From the NCBI GenBank assembly GCA_037355855.1, contig CM074768.1, positions 868,001 through 932,000 of the forward strand: a DNA stretch of 64,000 nt. The letters are read 5' to 3'. The notes beneath the pieces are model-generated. The model worked only from the letters and a program-made list of their open reading frames with translations, had not been told where the DNA came from and did not search any database. The translations under genes were made by a program, and so were the position numbers. Origin of the DNA: Pseudo-nitzschia pungens (Eukaryota; Bacillariophyta; Bacillariophyceae; Bacillariales; Bacillariaceae). Positions 1-10,850 of the stretch are shown here, one piece after another; positions within the stretch are counted from its first letter, which is position 1; each line of letters begins with the position of its first letter.

Positions 1-239
1 AGTCAAATACCTGTACATATTGGTACGTGCCGGTATGTACGCAAACGACCAGAAAAAAATTCAAAACATACCGGTACCTTACTACTAGCAGTAAGATTTA
101 CTACACGTACCGGTTCATACCGTAGTGCGTAGTACGTAATAATGTTGTTTTTTTTCAATCTCAACATGTTCATCAAGACAATTTATGTTGAAATTGATGA
201 TTGGTGCTTGTGTCATTCATCCTGTATTTGGAATCTTCC

Positions 240-333
240 TACGGAATTCCTATCAGCTGATTCCCGGTTTCCGTGAAAATTAGTACTAGTTGGGGATGCA
301 GAACCGGGGGACAGCTGATAGAAATTACTATGT
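240..333. mobile_element. MITE-like unit, copy 1
   Basis: The left end reads ACGGAATTCCTATCAGCTG and the right end is an imperfect inverted copy (CAGCTGATAGAAATTACTA). The spacing of about 94 bp and the ends match the terminal repeats of the large transposon at 33367-43764, so this is probably a short non-autonomous relative. Divergence between the two arms suggests an old copy. Confidence 0.55.
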
Positions 334-454
334 ACTAGTAGTAGTATTAGAATCACAAGAAAGGAAATCTGATCAATCCATCATCCAGCGCCATTCTTCT
401 GTAAAACTGAAATTCTGCAAGGAATATGATGCTCCAGCAATCACCGTGAACATA

Positions 455-690
455 GTATATTACTACTACTCGACTTGTCGTCCCAGCAGTAGTAGTACTA
501 GCAATACTCCTAGTAGTAGTCGTACTACTACTAGTACTACTACTACTACTAGTACTGCTGCTGGTGTTTGTTATCTCAATTCCAACATTCTTGTTACTAC
601 GAAGTACTATTTTTTTTGCTAGTAGTAGTACGGTACTACTACTACTCTCGAGTACTAGTAGTACTATTACTACTACTAGCATTACCAGCA
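455..690. repeat. ACT/AGT triplet repeat cluster
   Basis: Imperfect runs of ACT and AGT triplets are interleaved with ACTAGT and GTACTAGTAC palindromes, so the tract can fold back on itself. Similar clusters occur at about 10139-10170, 21595-21640, 29950-30155 and 54184-54202. Confidence 0.8.
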
Positions 691-1113
691 TTTTTCTACT
701 ATGCAATAGTACTTCATTCTCTCACGGTTTCAAATCTATAAATCTATATATCTATCAGTGATGTGAATGGCTGTCCAGATGGCAGCATTTCCCGTCCTCA
801 GTTTTGGTTGAAGAAAGAAGATGTCGATAATTCGGTTGAAGATGAATGGGAATTTCCATTCGATACGAGCTTTGACCGGTGGAACGTCCACACGATTGGA
901 CGTCCTGTCACATGAAGGTGTGCAGCATTCTAAAGAATGTTTCTCCTCTCCCTGACCCTTTAGTTAGGTTTAAGAGAGGAAAAAGGCAACTCGAGTGGGC
1001 TGCGAATGGCTGAGAATTTCCATTCAATATTAGCTTTCGCTGATGGGACGCCCTCACGATTGGACGTCGTCGTGTGCAAGATTATCCGAAAATAGCTTTC
1101 TGGTAGGTACTAG

Positions 1114-1208
1114 TACTACAAAGTTCCTAACAGCTCTCCCTTATTTCATGCAGAAATTCGTATATTGGTACGTAGAACCGAGGGACAGCTGTTGGGAAAA
1201 TTGTAGTA
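1114..1208. mobile_element. MITE-like unit, copy 2
   Basis: Starts TACTACAAAGTTCCTAACAG and ends with the inverted counterpart CTGTTGGGAAAATTGTAGTA. The TA at each outer edge fits a TA target-site duplication, and the arms resemble those at 33259-33359 and the termini of the transposon at 33367-43764. Confidence 0.65.
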
Positions 1209-1601
1209 GTTGAAGAGAGGGAAAACGAAAACAGCTCGAGTTGGCTGAAGATTACGAGATTTCCTTTCCATTGCCCTGACCGATGGGACGTCCACACGAC
1301 TGGACGTCGTGACTTCACGGGAACATGCAATGTTCCAAAAAAAGTTTCCTTGACCCGTCGTTGAAGGGGACAAACAGGTCGAGTGGGATCAAGACGACAG
1401 GGAATTTCAATTCGATTCATTAGCGACACAGGTATAATTGGACATCTTCCTACCACATGGGACTGTGCAACATTACATATAATGCATACGATCTTTCCTT
1501 CAACGTGATTGGGAAAGACCGGCTCGACGCTGCTGTTCCATTTGGCAGCAACGTCGTTCATTCTTGATCGTCATGCTCATCCCCCACAAATGTAGGAAAA
1601 T

Positions 1602-2615
1602 TTATCCCCAACTGGGAAACAGTGTCAGCCGAAACCGCCTCCTCCCGTCACGACCCAGGATTTTCGGTTTCGGACCCGTGGATTTTTCTGCCGTCTTGGA
1701 AGTGGACTTCAGCAATGGCTTTCCCAGCTGATGCGAACGTTCCTCGAACACGGTGAACTGGTACAACGTGGTATCGTCATCTATTATAGTATCATTGCAG
1801 GAGATTTCTGCCATTGGACGGTCTTGGTACGAGGGAGGATCCGGTGGCGTCGAACGTCCGGATTTGCGTCTCTTCCCGAGGTCATCGCATAGTGTTGCCT
1901 CGGTGTGAAAACTGGGCTCTGGATCGCACTTGATCTTGCGCTCGCTAACAGTTGTAACACTCGTTCTGGACGTCCCATCGTCGATGTCCCGCTTGCTCTT
2001 CTTCTTTTTCTTCTCCTTCTTGGTTGAGCTGATGGTTGCGTTCCTATCGTCCATGTCCCGCTTGCTCTTCTTCTTTTTCTTGTCAGAGCCGACGGTCGAG
2101 TCGGAATTCATGTTCGATCGTTTTGCTTCGTTCTCCTTGCCATATTGTTTCTCAACATCAACGGCACCTTGGTGAACTCCCTTCGGTTCCAAAGGTTTCG
2201 ATTTTGACTTCCGTTTCCCTTTCTTCTTCTTGGAAGACTTCTTTTTCTTCTTTCTCTTCTTCTTCTCGGCATCTTTTGCGTCGTTCGACGATTGAGCGTC
2301 GCCGATACAAATCTTGATGTCGTCCATGTAAACCGTTGAATCATCGTCGTTGTTAAAACAAATCTCGTTGTACGGGTCGCTTCCGGCGGTCGAGCACGTT
2401 CGTGTGGTGCATGTTCTCCCGGTGTTACTTCGTTCGGTGTTTTCTGGAAGACCGTGATTGGCAACTTTCGTCCAGTGATCTGGTGAAGAACTCTTTTTCA
2501 GGATGCCGTGCAAAGTACCGGTACTACGAGTGCGATGATGATTTTGGCGAGCTCCAGAGTATTGCCTCTGGCCTTCGATGGTGTCGCTATCCTTTGCACC
2601 CTTTGATGATGTCAT
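1602..2615 (-). CDS. Lysine-rich basic protein, function unknown
   Basis: Encodes about 337 residues from the first ATG of the frame (2615); the frame stays open further 5' but without an ATG, so I chose this start. The N-terminal third is polar with a GILKKSSS segment. The middle holds several poly-lysine blocks, including two copies of a KKKKKSKRD(M/I)DD unit, typical of nucleolar or chromatin-associated proteins. A more ordered C-terminal segment contains LYQFTVFEERSH and ends RRRFRLTLFPSWG. No catalytic motif is visible. The two lysine blocks are also a near-direct nucleotide repeat (about 1978-2010 and 2050-2082), suggesting expansion by slippage. Nuclear location is inferred from composition only. 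Confidence 0.6.
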   Translation of the reverse strand: MTSSKGAKDSDTIEGQRQYSGARQNHHRTRSTGTLHGILKKSSSPDHWTKVANHGLPENTERSNTGRTCTTRTCSTAGSDPYNEICFNNDDDSTVYMDDIKICIGDAQSSNDAKDAEKKKRKKKKKSSKKKKGKRKSKSKPLEPKGVHQGAVDVEKQYGKENEAKRSNMNSDSTVGSDKKKKKSKRDMDDRNATISSTKKEKKKKKSKRDIDDGTSRTSVTTVSERKIKCDPEPSFHTEATLCDDLGKRRKSGRSTPPDPPSYQDRPMAEISCNDTIIDDDTTLYQFTVFEERSHQLGKPLLKSTSKTAEKSTGPKPKILGRDGRRRFRLTLFPSWG

Positions 2616-4365
2616 GGTATTGTACCGTCGATTCGGTCCAAAATCATGTATGTTTTTGGAAAAGGATACCGTACGAAGTAGCTGACGATTAATGATTACG
2701 GTATGGCGGGAAAGAAATAGTAACGAACGATTATTGTTCGAGGAATGCGTCAACCCTCACAAATGAGTTCAGTAGGATCTAGTACTTCAACTATGAAAGG
2801 AACCATCGAGTTCTGTTTCGTGACAAATAGCATACAGTTTTTGCTTAGTTTTGCAAAATGTTGTACTACCTAGGACCGAAACGCAAAGAAGTGGAAATGC
2901 GCCAAAAACCGAAACGTGACTTTGACACGATCCTACACTGCATAACATACTCCGACGAGAATACATGCGAATCTCCGTAATCGGACTATTGCCTGATATT
3001 TGTTAAACCCGGATTATTGGACCAAAGCCGAATGACTATCTCATTTATAGGAAATGCATGTGTTTGAAAGAAGATTCTTCGCTTCCGCTAGTCAGCTTCA
3101 ACGGAAAAGAACGGTGCAACCTATGCCCGGGTAATAATTTTCACAGCAACTGAAACATAATTTCAATTTGGGTTCAAGAACCATTGTAAACCTACATTTG
3201 GGGGAACTTAAAGGGAGCGAAAAAACAATAATTAATGCTTCACCGATGGAATCCTATTGCTGCGACCGAATAGCTCTCAAAACAAATTAGTCATGGCATT
3301 GTATTCGGATCTTCCGAGACTTGCGTGACGTTTAGGGTGCGTTGAAAATACTTCTATCTTTGCCAAAACCGAATTTCGATTGGGACCAAACCAGTTCGGC
3401 CTATGGGTTAGTTCAAAGACAGGCATTGTTAATTATAAACATCTAGAGTCTTCCGCTGATGAATTTTTAAACGACGTTGTATGTCAGTTCGTTGCATATT
3501 CTTCTCTACTTCCCCAATATCATCGTGGCCATTCACGGCACCAAAGAAAAAGAACCGCAAAGAGATCGGCTTTTCTCCCCGATGGCGTCAAATAGTATCA
3601 TGCGGGTTCCCTAAAAAGTGATGCTTGGGGATGTCGATTGCGACATTTGTAGAACGTAAGTGTGATAGTGTTCCCCACCATGCGGGTTTCGATCCAATCC
3701 ATACCGTACCATTATTATTATTGCATCCGTGCGGTACTTCAATAGGCTGCGAAACGAGCCATGGATGGATGATTCGCAGCACCAGACCATGAATTATGGC
3801 GCACCTAGCACGCGACTGTCGAACGATCGGAATGCGTTGCACTTGCATCGGATTGGCGTGCATTCATTTGCCAAATCCAAAGCAGGTTGTTGCCGAATAA
3901 ATTATCATGATTCCATTGGATGGGTGTATATGTTGTTATTGCCCGAGCAAAGAAAGTGACGAATCCAATGCAATGCAATGCAACATTTCCCATCTTCCCG
4001 GAAAATTTGCAAACCGCCGGCGTCTCCTCGGAGAGACAAACGCGCGCTGCGCTGCAGATGGTGCAATTTTTCCATTCCCTAGCAATCTATCAATGTATTT
4101 CGGAAAATCCGACTCGCACAGCTTCATCGTCCACCGGATTCGGCCCGGCAACCAAACCGGATTGCGGACCAAACCCAGTTTCATTCATGGCACTGCATCG
4201 CGTCCAGACACACGGGGTCCATTTTTTGGATTTGATTTGATTTGATTTGATTTGATTCGATCCGTCCGGATACAGTGTGGTGCAACATCGGACCGGAGAC
4301 CTTTTGAGCTGCGAACATGTTTCTTTTGAATGAAATGCACTGTACCGGTATACAGACACAGCTTT
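2616..4365. other. Intergenic, no gene recognised
   Basis: Short open frames on both strands overlap one another without protein-like composition. Visible structure is limited to CAATG repeats near 3967-3983 and a TTTGA pentamer repeat at 4227-4256 just beyond the 3' end of the next gene. Confidence 0.5.
4227..4256. repeat. (TTTGA)n microsatellite
   Basis: About five to six tandem copies of the pentamer TTTGA, downstream of the minus-strand gene ending at 4366. Confidence 0.85.
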
Positions 4366-5112
4366 CTACCTAGCGGGGTTTCTTGGAGCATTCGCCTCAC
4401 CGTCGCCGTTGCCCGGTGCAGCCGCCTGTGCTCCCGCAAATTGTTTTGATTGCCTCGTTGTGGACGGGAGATTGTCGCCGTCGATTGTCGTCTTTGGTTT
4501 CTTCGCCGCCTTGGTATTTACACTTGCATCGGCGTCGACATCGGCATCGACATCGTCTCGTTGTGGTTTCTCGATCGACCAGAACAGCGCCTCCGGATCG
4601 GCTTCACCCCCCCGGAGCTCGCCGCCCTCCCGGGCCAGCCGCTTGCGCCGGGCTTTCTCGTGAAAGGAGCAGGCCACCATGCGTCGCTTTCCGCTGCCGA
4701 CCACCACCAGCGGCACGTACCCCCGCTTGCAGGGACAAAAGGGCAGGGTGGTCCCGTCCCCGAACGCCGCCGAGGCCCCCGCAATGGCCTTTCCCTGGGG
4801 CGTCATGGTGGCCGCCGACGACTGCTGGTAGTGACCGCCCCCGTACAGATCGCCGCTCCCGCTCTTGATCGGATAGCCGCAGACGTAGCCCCAGGGAACC
4901 GAGTCGGTGATGCTGGCGGTGATCTTGTATCACTCGCTGGGGAGGATCCCGCAGTCCTGCTGGAAGGACGAGCCGGTGGCCTTTGGGCGGTGGAAGGAGA
5001 AGGATGGCCCGCAGCTCGCAATCGAATGGACGTCGGGGCGCTGGCGCTCGCGGAGGCGGGTCGACCGACGGGGGGAGCGGGACGTGCTTTCGGAACCGGT
5101 TTCGGAAGCCAT
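4366..5112 (-). CDS. Unknown protein with one in-frame UGA codon
   Basis: Reading from the ATG at 5112, the frame runs 60 codons, meets TGA at 4930-4932, and continues in the same frame, protein-like, to TAG at 4366. Downstream of the TGA come a VPWGYVCGYPI segment and a conserved-looking CPCKRGYVPLVVVGSGKRRM stretch followed by a basic helix. The upstream part is Ser/Arg-rich, then ordered (DCGILPSE). I do not recognise the family. Options for the TGA are: a Trp-to-stop mutation or sequence error (PSE-W-YKIT reads naturally); UGA recoding such as selenocysteine; or removal inside an intron. A 72-nt GTGATA...AAGAG excision would keep frame, but the donor is poor and the excised stretch looks coding. 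It is divergent to the CS-domain gene at 6032. Confidence 0.5.
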
Positions 5113-6031
5113 GGCGGTTCGATGCGATTTGACACGATGTGAAGGATGGAATATAGTAATTCGTTCGTCTTTCGTCGGAATTTCAAATCGGAGAGTGAGA
5201 CCTTCGGCACACAGTACTTCCCAACCGGAGGAAGCGGACTGGTATTGTTTGAGACTGACTCTTTGATACCGTACGTATGATTGGAGAGATAATTACAGTA
5301 AGGTTATCCAATACGTGTAGTCGGAAAAAGGATCGAAAAGCTGCTTTTTGCTGTTTTCGTTCTTTTCATTGTTTTTGAGATTGTTGATGATTTTGCCGAT
5401 TTCCATCCAAGCTCGAACGCTGTCATGGTAAAAAAATTACGTAGTAATTGTACTGGTTCATACGAGTAAGGTTACCGTGATCGCGGCTCGGACGGTACGG
5501 TAGTTAATGTTTACTGTAGTGGCGATAGCAATGCTCCGGAAAGTTTTTTGATGATGATTCTCGATTCGGTTGAGCCAGTCAGTCTAGCTAGTCAACTGTG
5601 GATCCGGAAAGCAATACGTACGAAAAACAGACGTCGTTTCCCGCCAATCGATGGAAAAAAAATTGCATCCAAAATCCCAAACCTTTCTGTTTGATTTTGA
5701 GAGAGATGAGAGGAAGCACGAACAAGATTGTTTTGTGAGAGAACCAGAAACAGGGCCCAGATCGATCCAATCGGGTGTCAAAAATCTCTCGAATTCTTGA
5801 CGGACCGAACAAGTCTACGGTAATTTTAAGGTTACAACGACAAACATACGGTACGACAAAAAATAATCCTAACGACAACGACAAGAACAACAATTCACGC
5901 AGTCATCATCAACAAAAATATCAATAAAGATTCCAATCCGAACAGAGCAAATCACCTCTCGACAGACAGCAAGCCAGCCAGATAGCCAGATAGTCAGCAG
6001 CCACTTGCCAAATACCATAGCATACCATACC
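5113..6031. other. Shared upstream region of two divergent genes
   Basis: About 920 bp between the start at 5112 (-) and the start at 6032 (+). It is AT-richer than the flanking genes and contains purine-rich ACAACGACAAGAACAACAATT-type leader sequence before 6032. No ORF with protein-like composition is seen; it probably holds both promoters (inference from layout). Confidence 0.5.
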
Positions 6032-7123
6032 ATGTCCTTCCAGTACGTCCTGATCCCCGCCGTCGACTCGGAACCCATCGCGTCCATGACGGCCTCCAAG
6101 GAAGGCGGCCTGACAAACGACCACCTCAGCAAGAACGCCAAGGCCTACTTTTCCGAAAAGAGCGGCGGATCCAAGCGGGCCGCCCTCCTGGAACGGGCCA
6201 ACCCGGGGGAGCAAAAGCGGATCGCCGACAAGATCCGGGCCACCTACGCCGGCCGCAACGACGAGTCCTCGAAGCGCGTCCAATCCCTGAGCGACGAGCA
6301 GATTGTCAATCTCCTCAGGATGCAGGAGCAACAGGCCAGCTGCGAGATCACCTGCCTGACCATCCCGACGCCGCTCAACGGCCACACGGCGGTGTCCATG
6401 TACGGGGACGATTCGGCGCGGACCAAGAACCACCCGTACAACCAGCGAGCGACGAACCTCATGATGGCCTGCGGGCACGCCTTTCCCGACTCGGACGACG
6501 TCGGGGACGGCAAGCCCAACGGGATCTACGGAGACGTTTTTGTCGGCCGGGCCATCGACGACGAGGCAAAGGACATCTGGGAGCGCGTCGACCTGACGCC
6601 GTCCGAGGTGGAGGGAGACCCGTCGAAGCAGTCCTGGTGCAAGGTGGCCCGGCGCAAGGGTGGAGGCGGCGGGCGGGGGGGAGCCGCGGCGAGCCTCAGC
6701 AAGACGCTGCAGAATTTTCAGCAGCAGCAGCAGCAGCATCAACCGGCGGCTCCGGCGGGGTCGGCTTCTCCAGCGGCGGCTCCCGCACCTTCCGCGATGA
6801 CCCATGCACCACCGACCAACGGCAATTACACGTGGACCCAAACGGAAGAAGAGGTCGAGCTCAAGTTTATCGTTCCCGGGGAGACCAAGGCCAAGAACGT
6901 TGCCGTCAAGTTCGGGCTGCGGTCCCTCAAGGTGTCCCTCACCGGGGTGGTGGCGGACGGAGGCACCAGCAAGGTTCTGTGCGACGGAGCCACCTGGGAC
7001 CAGATCGATGTCGACGGGTCGACCTTTACGCTCCAGGACGAAAACGGACAGCGGGAACTCTGCGTGTCGCTGGAAAAAATGCACGGGGGACAAACCTGGA
7101 ACGACGCGATCGAGGAATCGTAG
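6032..7123 (+). CDS. CS-domain (p23/NudC-like) protein
   Basis: Encodes 363 residues from ATG at 6032 (context ACCATGT); the frame opens earlier only through a TTG codon. The C-terminal part, about residues 266-355, starts YTWTQTEEEVELKFIVPG and has the beta-sandwich pattern of CS domains, which act as Hsp90/dynein-associated co-chaperones in p23, Sgt1 and NudC families. The N-terminal 215 residues are acidic/polar and unfamiliar, with DLTPSEVEGDPS near 200. A glycine run, a poly-Q run (CAG repeats at about 6721-6738) and an Ala/Pro linker precede the CS domain. The protein lacks a signal peptide and should be cytosolic or nuclear. A role as co-chaperone is family knowledge, not shown here. 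Confidence 0.75.
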   Translation: MSFQYVLIPAVDSEPIASMTASKEGGLTNDHLSKNAKAYFSEKSGGSKRAALLERANPGEQKRIADKIRATYAGRNDESSKRVQSLSDEQIVNLLRMQEQQASCEITCLTIPTPLNGHTAVSMYGDDSARTKNHPYNQRATNLMMACGHAFPDSDDVGDGKPNGIYGDVFVGRAIDDEAKDIWERVDLTPSEVEGDPSKQSWCKVARRKGGGGGRGGAAASLSKTLQNFQQQQQQHQPAAPAGSASPAAAPAPSAMTHAPPTNGNYTWTQTEEEVELKFIVPGETKAKNVAVKFGLRSLKVSLTGVVADGGTSKVLCDGATWDQIDVDGSTFTLQDENGQRELCVSLEKMHGGQTWNDAIEES

Positions 7124-8032
7124 GAACGGCGGTTTGGTGTGGTGTGGTGTGCACGTGGCGTGCCAAAAAGTGCAACAGCAAGAACTACTACTACTACTGT
7201 TACAATCTCCGAGTGCGGCAGTGAGCCATGCCGGATCGTGCTCGTATTGCGGTGCGTTCGTCTTCGAAGACATACCCAGCACGAAGGAAAAGAAGGAAAC
7301 CCATTCAAACAAAGGATTCCCACCGAGTCAGTCGTCCTCCCTCATGCGCTGCTATAGCGTCCCAATCATCGGATCGCATGGAATCCTAAATGCATGCTCT
7401 ACCAATGCACTGCAGGGCAATCATGTTGGGTCGAAACTCTGGGAACCGGAGCAACCGCATGGTTAGGGTAAAGATAGTTTTTTTCGTTTTTCGAATTTTT
7501 GTTTTTGCCTTCTTTTTAGAATTTGCCGCCCTGTATTCTATTGAGTGTGCTTCTCCGATTTCAACGACTGCGCGAGTGCCCTGCCTCCAAAATACCACCA
7601 CTACTGATTGCTTGAGCGTTTCATGCCGAAACGGATCAATGAGAGTTGGCGTCTCAAATTCCATTTTTTGCAATCGACTCTACCTTCACGATCCTCGGAA
7701 AGCTACTTGGCCGCGTTGAGTGTAGAAGCAGTTACTCGGCAAGGACCAGGCATAAACCAGCCAGCACAGAATACTGTGGAGGAAAGTAGTTGTCTTTATT
7801 GAGGAAACGTACCAAAAATTGACCAAAACACCTATGCACACTGTCCTACAATCCTCCGCAACCTCTCCTGCATTGAAACGCAAACACAACACTCTTCTTC
7901 TGTAAAGCAACTGCTACTGTATACTGAAAGCTCAGATAGTTGGTTGTAACTAAAGACGTGTTTCTCTACATTTGTATGAATACTTGTACAATAATTTGGA
8001 TCTGGGATCGATTTTTGCCTTCCTTCCATCCT
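7124..8032. other. Convergent 3' intergenic region
   Basis: Lies between the 3' ends of the CS-domain gene and the T/P-rich gene. Contains a short TACTACTACTACTG run at about 7185. I see no credible gene. Confidence 0.5.
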
Positions 8033-9394
8033 CTACCGAGCATTGAAAAACTTGTGGGTCTCCACCACGTTGCCGTGTCTGTCGAGTTCGACTTCGGCGC
8101 GCCGGTTGGGTCCGTCAAAGATCTCGTCTTCGACGATCGGTCCCTCTCCCTCGATGGCGGCCTCGGCCACCTCTGCGTTGCCGCCGTTCAGGTGCGGGAA
8201 ATAGAAGGGGTAATCGATGTTCTTTGTGGGAGTGATGGTAATCGTTGGTTGCCACGTGGTGGGGACATAGGTGGGCCAGGTAGTCACCACCGCGGACGGC
8301 CAGGGTTCCCAGGTTGGGGAGCGGGTCGGTCCGGCAGTGGGAGTGGGAGTAGGATTCTCGGTAGGACCCTTGGTCGGGTTCAAGGTGGGGATGGGAGTCG
8401 CGACGGGTTCTTCCACCTCCACGTCCTTCTCTTCGGTCAAGATGTCTGCGACCGTGACGGTGGGGCTGGGCGAAGGCGCTTTGGTGGTAGGGCTAGCGGT
8501 TTTGCTCGCGGTTGGGCTAGCGGTTTTGCTCGCGGTTGGGCTTGCGGTGGCACCCGTTGTTGGAACGGCGGTGGGAAACGTAGTTGGATTCCACGTGGTA
8601 GGATAGCTGGTGGTTTCGTCTTGGTCCAAGAATTCGTCGATTGCGGAACCCGAATTCTGCCACCAGTACGTAGTTGGCACCCACGTCTCGGTCCCGGTTC
8701 CTTCGGTGCCGAAACCGTCGTCGTCACCTTGGTTGCCGGTCTGCCACCAGTACGTGGTGTCAGCATCGGTGGCACCACCGGTAGGCGCAACAGTGCCGGT
8801 CGTGGCGTTGTTCGGCGAGTCGTCGTCTGGGTCGATCAAGTCGACTTCGGTAGCCTCCTCCGTCGGCGCATAGGTTTCGGGATCCGTCGGTATCGAGGTG
8901 ACCTCCTCGGTTTCGATGTCCGTCACCGGTGGTGCGGTAACGTTTGGGAAAGGGTCGAATACCCTCTCTGTCTCACCTTCTTGATTTTTGCTGGCTGCTG
9001 CAGTTTCCAACTTGGAAGAACCGGCCTTGCCCTTGAGAGCTAACGGAACGGCGACGACCACGATCAGTATGATGAGAGCGCCAATCCCGGCACCAACCAA
9101 CAGCAGCTTGTTCTGGACGATCTTTTTCCAGCCATCGGATTCTTGCTTGCTTTTTAAGGATTTTTTGCTGCCTTTGCTGCTCCTGTCGTTGTCGGCGTAA
9201 TCGAAGCTCTTGTTGTCTCCGTCAAAAACGATTTCCATCTGTTCTCCAGCGGCATGGGAACTGGAGGCTCGCACAAGCCCATGCCTGCTGCTGTAGTAGT
9301 CTTCGACTGGTTCTTCGATGTCGGACTCGGAGTCGTAGGAGGTGCTGCTTTCGTCCCCGTAGTCGATGGACAGCGATTCTTCGGAACGAGACAT
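8033..9394 (-). CDS. Thr/Pro-rich single-pass membrane protein
   Basis: Encodes 453 residues from ATG at 9394 (the frame extends upstream, but MSRSEESLSIDYGDE is the natural start). Residues 1-97 are acidic and Ser-rich and end in a basic stretch (SKGSKKSLKSK). Residues 98-120 form one clear transmembrane helix (LLLVGAGIGALIILIVVVAV). The rest is long, acidic and rich in PT, SPT and TP repeats, with two TTYWWQ motifs about 40 residues apart and an ASPTASKT-type direct repeat (about 8500-8550). This looks like a type II or signal-anchor protein with an O-glycosylation-prone extracytoplasmic stalk, a style common in diatom surface and silica-associated proteins. Family and function are not recognised. 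Confidence 0.7.
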   Translation of the reverse strand: MSRSEESLSIDYGDESSTSYDSESDIEEPVEDYYSSRHGLVRASSSHAAGEQMEIVFDGDNKSFDYADNDRSSKGSKKSLKSKQESDGWKKIVQNKLLLVGAGIGALIILIVVVAVPLALKGKAGSSKLETAAASKNQEGETERVFDPFPNVTAPPVTDIETEEVTSIPTDPETYAPTEEATEVDLIDPDDDSPNNATTGTVAPTGGATDADTTYWWQTGNQGDDDGFGTEGTGTETWVPTTYWWQNSGSAIDEFLDQDETTSYPTTWNPTTFPTAVPTTGATASPTASKTASPTASKTASPTTKAPSPSPTVTVADILTEEKDVEVEEPVATPIPTLNPTKGPTENPTPTPTAGPTRSPTWEPWPSAVVTTWPTYVPTTWQPTITITPTKNIDYPFYFPHLNGGNAEVAEAAIEGEGPIVEDEIFDGPNRRAEVELDRHGNVVETHKFFNAR

Positions 9395-10850
9395 GGTGGA
9401 CCAGAGATAAAAACAAACAAATAGATTGAATTTGTAGCTCGAAATCGGTAGCACCACAATGCGTTGTGTTTGATTTTGTTTGAGATTGTGAGACAAAATG
9501 AGTATCGGTGTGTGACTTGGTTCAACGGGTCGTTCATTTCCATTTTTTCCATTCTCGTTCTCGGTCGGAGAAGATGTGTGACACAAAACGAGGGGACTCA
9601 AGTTTTCCATTGCATGACTGCAATGTCCTTTTTGATCGCGTGCTACCATCACATCAAGTGATATATGCCTTCTGGGATCTTAGAAACCAGATTTTGGCCG
9701 AATTCAGTGAGCTAATACGAGTGGGACGTTAGATCATGATTGGAAACCACCCATCCAACGGCAGTGTGTCAATCTGCCGAGTAACGGCCCGGAAACCAAT
9801 GTTTCAGGCTACCGGTACCGGTAGGGTTCACAACCGTTTTAAAAAATTACGGTACTACACGAACGAGTCATGACCACTACTACTACGGATGGTAACTTAC
9901 CTTACCGGTACCTTGACAGTAGTAATACTAATTTTTCGATAGTTGGAAATTGGAACCTTCTTGGACATCATGGAGTAGCTTTATTGTAACCTTTCGCGGA
10001 CAAGCTTCTAAAAACTTCTTTTTGATCCTAATAGATTTGAGAGACAAAACCCTGCAGAAATTCTCAGCTTTTTCCTGCCACCAGCATTTATTTGATATTG
10101 GGCGGGTGAAGAAATTGGGTAGTGGAGTGCTGAACCCCAACTACTACTAGTAGTAGTACTAATGCTACAACAAGCACATCTACTACTAATGTCACCAGCA
10201 GGATGATGCCCTCCTTCTGGTACCTGTCCACAAGAAGAACATTGACAAGAACAAGAAGCATGCATTTCCCAAGAAACAACGGGAGGTTTTTGCTGCTGAA
10301 GAAGGACTGAAACTGACACCAGTCAATCCTTGTTTGCAACTCCTTGTTCTTGTTGATTACGACTCGTTTACAAAATCCCTTATCTTTTTGGTTTGGGTAC
10401 TACTATGTGGCGACAACTCTCACCAACCAAACTCCTTCATCCCTCCGAATGTTTTTCATCCCCTTCTCATACGGTGCATAGTGCATACTAACGTAGTTTT
10501 TGGGGGAGCGGATTTGACTATTTTTGGATTGTTTCATCTGTTCTTATTCTTTTGTGACATCAGAGTGAGTCGAGTCCCTACCTGTACTCGTCCTCCGGTA
10601 CACGTTTCTACGTGCATTACCAATACGGGTACATAATACATAAGTGTGCAGCATTATTTTTTCAATATCACAACTCGCAACATCACGTCACCGGACCGAT
10701 TGGGGTTTTGGAGATGATGGGTACAAGTGTCGCATCATTATTACCGGGCATGCATCTCGGTTCCCCCTCTATCAGAGTAGACGACACGCAGATCTGCAGA
10801 TTCACACGTAGATTGTTATCCCTTGTTTGGTTGGATCGTTTGCGTGTGCC
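9395..10850. other. Intergenic with GGTACC-type repeats and triplet tracts
   Basis: Contains GCTACCGGTACCGGTAGGG near 9810, TTACCGGTACC near 9903 and an ACT/AGT tract at 10139-10170. Short overlapping frames at 10008-10340 arise from the triplet tract. No gene called. Confidence 0.5.

Larger units (their letters stand above)
1..1601. other. Repeat-rich region without a convincing gene
   Basis: I see no protein with credible composition here. The stretch holds TACCGGTA-type motifs (1-150), a dense run of ACT/AGT triplets with many ACTAGT palindromes (about 455-690), two MITE-like inverted-repeat units listed separately, and four divergent copies of a motif around GGACGTC...GACGTCC at about 885-905, 1045-1070, 1285-1310 and 1430-1450. 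Open frames across the triplet run translate only to serine/threonine runs. Confidence 0.6.

Noticed and set aside
290..761. Ser/Thr-rich small frames on both strands
   Set aside because: They are translations of the ACT/AGT triplet tract.
5921..7312. 463-codon open frame on the minus strand
   Set aside because: Antisense shadow of the CS-domain gene in GC-rich coding sequence.
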